Origin: Arthrobacter sp. KBS0703
GTDB taxonomy: Bacteria; Actinomycetota; Actinomycetes; Actinomycetales; Micrococcaceae
NCBI RefSeq assembly: GCF_002008315.2
Contig: NZ_MVDG02000001.1
Location: forward strand, 3,596,001 to 3,660,000
Reading direction: 5' to 3'
DNA: 64,000 nt
Shown here: positions 45,143-52,383 of the stretch, in pieces
How positions within the stretch are numbered: the first letter of the stretch is position 1
Layout of the letters: every line of letters begins with the position of its first letter
Position numbers and translations under genes: made by a program
Notes under the pieces: generated by a model
Database searches by the model: none
Seen by the model: the letters and a program-made list of their open reading frames with translations, nothing else
What the model was told of the DNA's origin: nothing

Positions 45143-46240
45143 GTGACCATCCCCCAGGAAATCGACACGCCGGAAGTCATGGTTGACCTCGACATTCTCG
45201 AGCGGAACATCGACCGCATGGCCTCGGCCGTCCGGGCGAAAGGCCTCAGCCTGCGCCCCCACGCCAAAACGCACAAGATCACAGAGATCGCCGCCCGCCA
45301 GATGGCGGCGGGAGCCTCGGGCCTGACCGTGGCAACCATCGGCGAAGCGGAAGTGTTCGCCGCTGCGGGTGTCGATGACCTGTTCATCGCCTATCCGCTC
45401 TGGGTTTCTCCTCAAAAGGCCGGCCGGCTTCGGCGCCTGTCGGAAAGCGCACGCATCGCCGTCGGAGTGGATTCCGCGGAAGGGGCGGCCATGCTGGGAA
45501 CCGGGCTCGGGACGGCGGCAGGGAACGTGAGTGTTCTCGTGGAGGTCGACAGCGGCCATCACCGGAGCGGCGTCAGTCCGGAGGCAGTGGTGCCGGTGGC
45601 CGAAGCAGCGGCGCGCGCCGGGCTGACGGTGGCGGGAGTCTTCACCTTCCCGGGCCACAGCTATGCGCCGGGCATGCCGGTCGAGGCGGCCCGCCAGGAG
45701 CAGCACGCCCTGCAGCAGGCGTCCGAAGTCCTGGCCGCGGCAGGGTTCGACATCACGCGCCGAAGCGGCGGGTCCACCCCGACGGCAATGCTGACCGAGA
45801 ATTCGGTTGCCACCGAGGTGCGTCCGGGCGTGTATGTCTTTGGCGACGCCCAGCAGCTGGAACTGGGGCGGTGCGCCATCGAAGACATCGCACTGACGGT
45901 GGCGGCCACGGTGGTCAGCCAGCATGAAACCCCGGCGGACGGTCCCGCACGTTTCATCATCGACGCCGGCAGCAAGGTTCTCGGCAGCGATCGGCCGGCG
46001 TGGGCAAGCGGCTTCGGACGCCTGCTCGACCAGCCCGACGCCCGGATCACCGCGCTGTCGGAGCACCATGCCACCGTCGAGTGGCCCGAGCGCGGGACCA
46101 TGCCGGCCATCGGGCAGCGGCTGCGCGTCATCCCCAACCACGTGTGCCTCACTATTAACCTGGTTGACGACGTCGCAGTCACCAGCCGCGGCGAGCTCGT
46201 GGACAGGTGGGCCGTGGCTGCCAGGGGTAAGAACAAATGA
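45143..46240 (+). CDS. D-threonine aldolase/D-serine dehydratase-like PLP enzyme
   Basis: A 365-residue fold-III PLP protein (alanine-racemase-like barrel) from a GTG start after AGGAG. The PLP lysine is in LRPHAKTHKITEIA (about residues 35-48), and the zinc-binding DSD-like C-terminal domain ends RVIPNHVCLTINLVDD with its His and Cys. GHHRSGVSPEAVVP and TFPGHSY are also family features. Members cleave D-threonine or beta-hydroxy D-amino acids to glycine and an aldehyde, or dehydrate D-serine. Next to tetR in the same direction; the link to amine use is unclear. Confidence 0.85.
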   Translation: MTIPQEIDTPEVMVDLDILERNIDRMASAVRAKGLSLRPHAKTHKITEIAARQMAAGASGLTVATIGEAEVFAAAGVDDLFIAYPLWVSPQKAGRLRRLSESARIAVGVDSAEGAAMLGTGLGTAAGNVSVLVEVDSGHHRSGVSPEAVVPVAEAAARAGLTVAGVFTFPGHSYAPGMPVEAARQEQHALQQASEVLAAAGFDITRRSGGSTPTAMLTENSVATEVRPGVYVFGDAQQLELGRCAIEDIALTVAATVVSQHETPADGPARFIIDAGSKVLGSDRPAWASGFGRLLDQPDARITALSEHHATVEWPERGTMPAIGQRLRVIPNHVCLTINLVDDVAVTSRGELVDRWAVAARGKNK

Positions 46241-46258
46241 TCAGGAAGCCGGCCGGAA

Positions 46259-46288
46259 ATCTTTTTTCGACATGTGTTGAAAAAAGAT
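46259..46288. promoter_or_regulatory. AT-rich 30-bp palindrome
   Basis: ATCTTTTTTC and GAAAAAAGAT are exact inverted arms, with a partly complementary centre (ACA/TGT). It lies 18 bp after the aldolase-like gene and 98 bp before the AraC-family gene. Too AT-rich for a strong terminator in this genome, so a protein-binding site is more likely. Confidence 0.5.
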
Positions 46289-46322
46289 GACACTGCGGAA
46301 CTTCGGCGCTAACCTGAAATGA

Positions 46323-46340
46323 CTGTGTTCCAGGACACAG
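46323..46340. promoter_or_regulatory. Inverted repeat upstream of AraC-family gene
   Basis: CTGTGT-TCCAGG-ACACAG, 46 bp upstream of the AraC-type start. Possible operator; no consensus known to me. Confidence 0.35.
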
Positions 46341-46385
46341 TATTGGGGACCCACTTCAGATGGCCATCCGTCGTCAGGAACATCC

Positions 46386-47345
46386 ATGCCTGCACCAACA
46401 GCCCGTCCCGCGCGCCAGGACCTCACCTCCAGCGTGGCCGCCTCGTTTGACCACTGGAGGCACCTGGTAGCCCAGTCCTTTGTGCCGCTGGCCGCGGAGA
46501 CGGACCGCCCCGACTCCTTCCGCGGCCGGATGCGGTCCAGGGTGCTCGACCGCATGTGCATTGTGGAGGTTTCGGCGTCGGGGCACAGCGTCCACCGCAC
46601 ACGCGCCCTCCTGGCGCAGTCGGACCAGCGCTATTTCAAGCTCAATCTCCAGCTGGAGGGCACCGGCCTCCTCATCCAGGACAACCGCGAGGCCGTACTT
46701 CGCCCCGGCGATCTGGCCATCTACGACACCAACCGGCCGTACACGCTCGCCTTTGAGGAACAGGCACGGATGATGGTGGTCATGTTCCCGCACGACGCGC
46801 TGTCGCTGCCGCCCGACTACGTGGGGCAGCTTTCCGCGGTCCGCCTGGCCGGCGGCCACGGCCTGACGGGCATTGTGGGGCCGTTCATTGCCCAGCTCGC
46901 CGAGAACCTGGAGGTCCTCAGCGGCCCCAGCGGCTCGCGGCTGGCCACGAACGCCCTCGATCTCGTCTCCACCATGCTGCACTCGGAACTGGCCATGGCA
47001 CCGGACCGGATGAAACCCCAGGCTGTGCTGGCAACGTCGATCCGCGAGTACATCGAGGCCAACCTGGCGGATCCGGACCTGTCGCCGGCCAGCATTGCGG
47101 CTGCGCACTTCATCTCCACCCGGCACCTGCACAACGTGTTCCACGAATCAGGCTCCACCGTGGCCAGCTGGATCAGGAGCAAACGGCTGGAGCATATCCG
47201 CCGCGACCTGCGGGACCCCCTGCACTCGGGCACCTCGGTGGGAGCCGTCGCGGCGCGCTGGGGATTCCTGGACGCCGCCCATTTCAGCCGCACCTTCCGC
47301 GAAGCATTCGGAGAATCCCCCAGCGACTGGCGGCGCAGCGCCTGA
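46386..47345 (+). CDS. AraC-family regulator, FeaR-like
   Basis: A 319-residue activator with an N-terminal cupin-like AraC_binding_2 domain (about 40-190; LLIQDNREAVLRPGDLAIYDTNRPYTL) and a C-terminal double HTH (about 215-319; IEANLADPDLSPASIAAAHFISTRHLHNVF and VAARWGFLDAAHFSRTFREAFG). This domain pair is that of E. coli FeaR, which activates the tyramine/phenylethylamine oxidase and phenylacetaldehyde dehydrogenase genes. Location between the amine oxidase and an aldehyde dehydrogenase fits the same job here (inference). Confidence 0.88.
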   Translation: MPAPTARPARQDLTSSVAASFDHWRHLVAQSFVPLAAETDRPDSFRGRMRSRVLDRMCIVEVSASGHSVHRTRALLAQSDQRYFKLNLQLEGTGLLIQDNREAVLRPGDLAIYDTNRPYTLAFEEQARMMVVMFPHDALSLPPDYVGQLSAVRLAGGHGLTGIVGPFIAQLAENLEVLSGPSGSRLATNALDLVSTMLHSELAMAPDRMKPQAVLATSIREYIEANLADPDLSPASIAAAHFISTRHLHNVFHESGSTVASWIRSKRLEHIRRDLRDPLHSGTSVGAVAARWGFLDAAHFSRTFREAFGESPSDWRRSA

Positions 47346-47508
47346 CGCCGCCTGCGTTGGCGGCCTTGCCCGGCGCGAACAGCACGCCGGCATCCTGGAA
47401 CACAGCCACCGCCGCACGGGTAGACGGCATGTTGGCGCCCTCGCCGACGGCGAGCAGCCCGTTCCGGACAAGCCGGGCAGCGGCATCGCCGTCGAGTTCG
47501 TCCTGCGC
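47344..47508 (-). pseudogene. Glutamate dehydrogenase internal fragment
   Basis: The minus strand encodes about 55 residues with clear GDH similarity: AQDELDGDAAARLVRNG, GEGANMPSTRAAVAVFQ, and AGVLFAPGKAANAGGV, where intact enzymes read NELD..., VEGANMPST and ILFAPGKAANAGGVA. Similarity stops exactly at the AraC-gene stop on one side and at the start of UreI-like similarity on the other. A remnant of gdhA or a product of misassembly; it lies close to an adapter artefact. Confidence 0.75.
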
Positions 47509-48306
47509 ATCTGCCTCCTTCTCTCGGGAGCGGCGCTGCTGATCAACGGACTGGCATCGCTGGGCACACTCCCCCGCCGGGATGCGGCCGTGTTCAGCCT
47601 GGTCATCGGCAGCATTCAGCTGGCCTTGGGTGTCACCTATCTGGCTGCGGCCCCTCCGGGCGTTAACGGCGGCGGCCAGCAAGCGCTGCACGGCGCGGCC
47701 GGGATGTTCCTGTTCGGACTGACCTATGTCTATGGGGGCCTGGACTACCTGCTGGCACTCGGGTCCAGGGGCCTCGGCTGGTTCTGCGGACTGGTGGGCG
47801 TGTGCGGGCTCGTGCTGGCTGCCGCCTGGTCCGGAGCGGATCCGTTTCTGAGATGTGTATAAGAGACAGCTCTGCTGGACCTATCTGTGGATGCTGCTCT
47901 TCCTGCAACTGGCGTTGGGCTTCGAACGCCTGGCCCCCTGATTGGCTGGTCCCTCGTCCTCGCCGGCCAGGCCTCGGCCACGGTGCCGGCGTTCCTGGGG
48001 CTGACCGGCCGGTGGCCCGGCGGACCTGAGCTGGCCGCGGGAGCCGCGGCGTCCCTGCTGGCGCTGTTGCTGCTTGCCGGCGGTCTCGCCTGGCGCGGGC
48101 GGCGCCAACCCGCCGCCCGCGCCGCCGCCGCCGTCGCCGTCGTCCGTTACCCGGCAACCTCAGGGTCTAGGGTCCGCGCCCGCTTCTCCACCCGGATCTC
48201 CACCAGCACCCCTGCCGCGAAGAGCGCCGGGACTGTCGCCAGGAGTGCCGCGGCGGTTTGCGTGCTTCCCCCGATGAGGGAGGTGAAGTTGCTGACCACG
48301 AGGTAG
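47509..48306 (+). pseudogene. AmiS/UreI-family amide/urea channel, interrupted
   Basis: Three pieces read as one AmiS/UreI protein: ICLLLSGAALLINGLASLG, then FLFGLTYVYGGLDYLLALG and GLGWFCGLVGVCGLVLAAAW, and, after the adapter, WTYLWMLLFLQLALGFER and GWSLVLAGQASATVPAFLGLTG. The 19-bp mosaic end at 47851-47869 sits inside; removing it keeps the frame exactly. A further one-base loss in the C-run near 47935 shifts the frame before LIGWSL. The start codon and first few residues are replaced by the GDH fragment. The frame stays open to 48306, overlapping the APC gene, so the true stop is probably lost. Likely intact in the real genome apart from the 5' join. Confidence 0.75.
47851..47869 (+). other. 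Nextera mosaic-end adapter left in the assembly
   Basis: AGATGTGTATAAGAGACAG is the 19-bp Tn5 mosaic end used in Nextera libraries. It interrupts the AmiS/UreI-like frame, and excising exactly these 19 bases rejoins PFL to LCWTYLWM in frame. No 9-bp target duplication flanks it, so it is an artefact and not a transposon insertion. Confidence 0.95.
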
Positions 48307-49628
48307 AGCACCCAGGCGAGCAACAGCGAAGCCAGCACCGGGGCTATGAGCGTCTGCCAGGACTGCCCCGGCACCGGTTCCCGGCGGAAATAGGCGACGA
48401 CGGCGAGCGAGGACAGCATGTACAGCGCCAGCAGTGCCGCGACAGCGAGCCCGCTGAACCAGGAGAAGAGGGTCAGCACCGGATCCATGGCCAGCAGCGC
48501 GAACGGCGCCACGAGAAGCACGGCCACCGCCGTCTGGATCCACGCCGCCACCGCGGGCGCGCAGTGCCTGTTGGTCCGCGCCACGACGGCGGGCATGGAG
48601 CCGCGCAGCGCCAGTGAATGAAGGTAGCGGTTGATGCCGTTGTGGAAGGCAATAATGCCGGCGAGGAGGGACGTCACCAGGAGGATTCCGGCCGTGATGC
48701 CGGCCCAGGGGCCGAACATCTCAACGAGCGGGCCGATGACGAACGACGTCGCGTCCCCGGATTCGAGTGCCGCGCCGGCGGCGCCGGCCACCTGTGAGGG
48801 CCCGTAGAAACTGACCAGCATCCAGGTGATGAAGGAGAAGAACACGGCGATGATGCCCACCGAGAGGTAGGTGGCGCGGGCAACGGTCTTGTGCGGATCC
48901 TTGGCCTCCGCGGAGTAGATGGCCGTGGATTCGAAGCCGAACATGGACGCCACCGCGAACATGATGGCCACGCCGGGAGCGCCGCCCGCAATGGCCTCGG
49001 GGGAAAACGAGGCTGCCAGGTTCAGGCCTTCCGGGCCGCCGCCGTGGAACAGCACGGAGAACCCGAACAGCAGGAGAATTGCGACTTCCAGGCCAACCAA
49101 GACAGCCAGGACCCGGGCGCCGAGCTCGATGTTCATAGACCCAAGAACCTGGACCCCTGCCATGGTGGCCACCGCCAGCAGCCACCAGGGAACGCTGATT
49201 CCTGCCGACGCCAGCAGGCCGGAGAAAGCGGTACCGTAGAGCCCGTACATCGCGGCCTGCACCGTGCTGTACGCCAGCAGGGCCAGCCACGCGGCACCGG
49301 CGCCGGTCTTCCGCCCGAACGCTGCAGTCACATACGCGTAGAAGGCACCGTTGGTCTGGACCTTGCGGCTCATGGCGACGAACCCGACGGCGAAGATTAC
49401 AATGACGATGCCGACGACGAGGTAGGCCCCCGGGGCGCCGGCACCATTGCCGAGCGCTGCTGCCAGGGGCGCGGCGCCGACTATCCCGGTCAGCGGGGCC
49501 TGCGCGGACAGGACAAAGAAGAGAATTCCCAGAACACCGATGCTGCCGGCGCGCAGGGCGGTGGAGTGTTCCTGGCGGGGGCTGGCTTGTGCTTCTGCTG
49601 TCCGGGACTCGGAATTGGAAATACTCAT
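48147..49628 (-). CDS. APC-superfamily amino acid/amine permease
   Basis: A 493-residue membrane protein with about 12 transmembrane segments. Start MSISNSESRTAEAQ is chosen for its AAGAAGGA ribosome-binding site; an ATG 7 codons upstream is possible. The first helix has the APC substrate motif LSAQAPLTGIVGAAPLA, followed by NGAFYAYVTAAFGRKTGAGAAW and the sixth-helix GFESTAIYSAEAKDPHKTVARAT. Transporters of this subgroup move amino acids or amines. Divergent from the aldehyde dehydrogenase gene and close to amine-oxidation genes, so an aromatic amine is a plausible substrate. Confidence 0.9.
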   Translation of the reverse strand: MSISNSESRTAEAQASPRQEHSTALRAGSIGVLGILFFVLSAQAPLTGIVGAAPLAAALGNGAGAPGAYLVVGIVIVIFAVGFVAMSRKVQTNGAFYAYVTAAFGRKTGAGAAWLALLAYSTVQAAMYGLYGTAFSGLLASAGISVPWWLLAVATMAGVQVLGSMNIELGARVLAVLVGLEVAILLLFGFSVLFHGGGPEGLNLAASFSPEAIAGGAPGVAIMFAVASMFGFESTAIYSAEAKDPHKTVARATYLSVGIIAVFFSFITWMLVSFYGPSQVAGAAGAALESGDATSFVIGPLVEMFGPWAGITAGILLVTSLLAGIIAFHNGINRYLHSLALRGSMPAVVARTNRHCAPAVAAWIQTAVAVLLVAPFALLAMDPVLTLFSWFSGLAVAALLALYMLSSLAVVAYFRREPVPGQSWQTLIAPVLASLLLAWVLYLVVSNFTSLIGGSTQTAAALLATVPALFAAGVLVEIRVEKRARTLDPEVAG

Positions 49629-49962
49629 TTGATCCTTCTTAACGGTCATGAGTGCTGGGAGATGTTCTTGGACGACGGCGCCCATTGGCCTGCGGGCTGC
49701 CTAGCAGTGCCGGGGCCGCGCATGTGGGCTTCGCCATAAGATCCAGAATGGCACTGAAGCCCGGAGGCGCCTTGTCGTGCAGCGATCATTTGTTGTTCCT
49801 GAGCGCAGTCACGCTGGCGCTCCGGCCGGATGCAGCTGTTCACCTGAGGTCAAGAACCGTTCGCGGATACACAAGACGCCCCGTAGGGAGCCAGGCAGAC
49901 TCGAGACATAGCCTCAGGCCACGCAGGCCGGTGCGCATTGCCTACTCGAAGTGGAGTACCCC
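49629..49962. other. Divergent promoter region between APC permease and aldehyde dehydrogenase
   Basis: 334 bp without a gene, flanked by divergent starts. I recognised no convincing palindrome or promoter hexamer pair. Confidence 0.4.
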
Positions 49963-51375
49963 ATGGAAACTTACGACGCCCTGCTGGCCTCGATCACCCC
50001 CAACGCCGGTTCCCGCAGCCGGACCATCTTTGACCCTGCCACCGGCACGATTGTCGGCGAAGCTCCCGTGCACACCGTCGAGGACCTGGACCGGGCCATC
50101 ACTGACGCCACGGAAGCCCAGCCGGCCTGGGCTGCCCTGGGCCACGACGCACGCAGCGCCGCGCTGCTCAAGGCGGCCGACGCCGTCGAACGCTCCGCCG
50201 AAGAACTTGCCCGGCTGCTCTCCCGAGAACAGGGCAAGCCGCTGAACGGCCCCAACGCACGCTTCGAGGTCGGCGCCTGCGCCGCCTGGCTCCGCGCCGC
50301 CGCCGGCACCGTGCTCCACCCGGAAACCGTGGTGGACGACGGCGAGACCTACGCCGAACTGCACTACAGGCCCATCGGCGTCGTCGGCGCGATCGGCCCC
50401 TGGAACTGGCCCATGATGATCACCATCTGGCAGATCGCCCCCGCCCTCCGGATGGGCAACACGGTGGTGGTCAAGCCCTCCGAATACACGCCGCTGTCCG
50501 TCCTGGCCCTTGCCAAGGTCCTCAACGAGGAACTCCCCGACGGCGTCCTCACGGTGGTCTCCGGCGACCGCGAGGTGGGTGCCCGCCTGGCCGGACACCC
50601 CGCCGTCGGCAAGATCATGTTCACCGGCTCCACCTCCGCCGGCCGGGCGATCATCAAATCCTCCGCCGACACCGTCAAGCGCCTCACCCTCGAGCTCGGC
50701 GGCAACGACGCCGGCATCGTCCTGCCCGACGCCGACCCCAAGGCCATCGCCGAGGGTCTCTTCTGGGGCGCCTTCATCAACACCGGCCAGACCTGCGCCG
50801 CCCTCAAGCGCCTCTACGTGCACGACGACATCTACGACGCCGTCTGCGGAGAGCTCACCGCCGTGGCGAAGGCCATGCCCATGGGCGTCGGGCTCGACGA
50901 GAACAACGTCCTCGGCCCGCTGCAGAACAGGGCCCAGTACGAAATCGTGGCAGGGCTCGTAGAAGCCGCCAGGGAATCCGGCGCCCGGATCCTGCTCGGC
51001 GGCAACCCGGACCCCGGCCAGCCCGGCCACTTCTACCCCGCCACGCTCGTGGCCGACATCGACAACGACAACCCGCTGGTTGCCGAGGAACAGTTCGGCC
51101 CCGCCCTGCCGATCATCCGGTACAGCAGCGTGGACGAAGCCGTGGCCATGGCGAACGCGCTGGACATCGGGCTCGGCGCCTCCGTCTGGTCCCCGGACAT
51201 CAGCGCCGCCCGCCAGGTCGCTGCCCGGATCGAGGCCGGCACGGTGTGGATCAACAAGCACGGCGCCGTGGACCCGCGCGTCCCCTTCGGCGGAGCAAAG
51301 CAGTCCGGCTACGGCCTGGAATTCGGCGTCGAAGGCCTCAAAGCCCTCGGCGTGCCGCAGGTGATCAACGGCTAG
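49963..51375 (+). CDS. NAD(P)-dependent aldehyde dehydrogenase (aromatic aldehyde type)
   Basis: A 470-residue ALDH starting METYDALLAS after GGAG. Active-site features: NAD-binding VGAIGPWNWPMMITIW, the catalytic-base Glu in LTLELGGNDAGIVLPD, the nucleophile Cys in NTGQTCAALKRLYV, and the late EEQFGPALPIIRY. Its place between an amine permease, amine oxidase and hydroxyphenylacetate genes suggests oxidation of phenylacetaldehyde or 4-hydroxyphenylacetaldehyde to the acid. Succinate-semialdehyde oxidation is an alternative. Confidence 0.88.
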   Translation: METYDALLASITPNAGSRSRTIFDPATGTIVGEAPVHTVEDLDRAITDATEAQPAWAALGHDARSAALLKAADAVERSAEELARLLSREQGKPLNGPNARFEVGACAAWLRAAAGTVLHPETVVDDGETYAELHYRPIGVVGAIGPWNWPMMITIWQIAPALRMGNTVVVKPSEYTPLSVLALAKVLNEELPDGVLTVVSGDREVGARLAGHPAVGKIMFTGSTSAGRAIIKSSADTVKRLTLELGGNDAGIVLPDADPKAIAEGLFWGAFINTGQTCAALKRLYVHDDIYDAVCGELTAVAKAMPMGVGLDENNVLGPLQNRAQYEIVAGLVEAARESGARILLGGNPDPGQPGHFYPATLVADIDNDNPLVAEEQFGPALPIIRYSSVDEAVAMANALDIGLGASVWSPDISAARQVAARIEAGTVWINKHGAVDPRVPFGGAKQSGYGLEFGVEGLKALGVPQVING

Positions 51376-51519
51376 GACGCGGAACCCAAGATAGCGACGG
51401 CGGAGGCCGGGGGCGCCATGGGCGGCCCCGGCCTCCTTGGTGTCATGTCGGGCGACAATTACGACATCTACGGCCGCCCGGGTGAGTGGCAGGGCACCAC
51501 GCGTGAAACCATACGGAGC

Positions 51520-52383
51520 ATGGCCCAAAAGATTGCGTACCAGGGTGAGCCCGGCGCCAACTCCAATATTGCTTGCATCCAGATGTTCCCCGAGCTGGAA
51601 AATATTCCGTGCGCCAGTTTTGAGGACGCTTTCGAATTGGTGTCCAGCGGCGAGGCGGACCTTGCCATGATCCCGATCGAGAACTCAATTGCCGGCCGGG
51701 TGGCTGACATCCATATTCTGCTGCCCCAGTCCCATCTGCAGATAGTGGGCGAGTTCTTCCTGCCCATCCATTTCGACCTGCTGGGCATCCCTGGCAGTAC
51801 CATTGAGGCCGCCACCGAGGTCCACAGCCATATCCACGCCCTGGGCCAGTGCCGGAAGCTCATCCGCAGCGCCGGCTTGAAGCCCGTGATCGCCGGAGAC
51901 ACGGCAGGGTCAGCCCGGGAGGTCCGGGACTGGAACGACCCCGCCAAACTGTCCCTCGCTCCCCCGCTGGCAGCGCAACTCTACGGACTGGAAGTGCTGG
52001 CATCCGCCGTCGAGGACGACCCCTCCAACACCACCCGCTTTGTGGTCCTGGCGCCGGAAAAGAAACTGCCGACCCGGGATGAGTTGCCCGGGCCGGCAGT
52101 TACCAGTTTCGTGTTCCGCGTCCGGAACGTTCCCTCCGCGCTCTACAAGGCACTGGGCGGGTTCGCCACCAACGGCGTGAACATGACCCGGCTGGAGAGC
52201 TACATGGTGGGCGACGAGTTCGCTGCCACCATGTTCATGGCCGACGTAGAGGGACACCCGGAGGACCTGCCGCTGAAGCTTGCCTTGGAGGAGCTGGACT
52301 TCTTCACCACCGAGGTGCGGATCCTGGGCGTGTATGCCGCTGCCGAATACCGGACCAGGCCGGCTCAGGCCACGGCGGTCTGA
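51520..52383 (+). CDS. pheA: Prephenate dehydratase
   Basis: PheA makes phenylpyruvate from prephenate for phenylalanine synthesis. The reading from MAQKIAYQGEPGANSNIAC gives 287 residues. Catalytic-domain motifs are IAYQGEPGAN, FEDAFELVSSGEADLAMIPIENS, AGDTAGSAREV and the TRF motif (SNTTRFVVLAP); the C-terminal ACT domain (TSFVFRVRNVPSALYKALG, LESYMVG) senses phenylalanine. The ribosome-binding GGAG lies only 1 bp before this ATG, so a start up to 34 codons upstream is possible. It overlaps the convergent hydroxylase gene by 19 bp. A biosynthetic gene inside a catabolic region is unusual. Confidence 0.9.
   Translation: MAQKIAYQGEPGANSNIACIQMFPELENIPCASFEDAFELVSSGEADLAMIPIENSIAGRVADIHILLPQSHLQIVGEFFLPIHFDLLGIPGSTIEAATEVHSHIHALGQCRKLIRSAGLKPVIAGDTAGSAREVRDWNDPAKLSLAPPLAAQLYGLEVLASAVEDDPSNTTRFVVLAPEKKLPTRDELPGPAVTSFVFRVRNVPSALYKALGGFATNGVNMTRLESYMVGDEFAATMFMADVEGHPEDLPLKLALEELDFFTTEVRILGVYAAAEYRTRPAQATAV

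Noticed and set aside
46241..46600. A minus-strand 119-codon frame across the aldolase-AraC gap
   Set aside because: Runs mostly antisense to the AraC gene and lacks any domain.
47851..47869. A Tn5-like transposon end as evidence of a natural insertion
   Set aside because: Only the synthetic 19-bp mosaic end is present, without transposase, wider end sequence or 9-bp target duplication, and removing it restores the gene.
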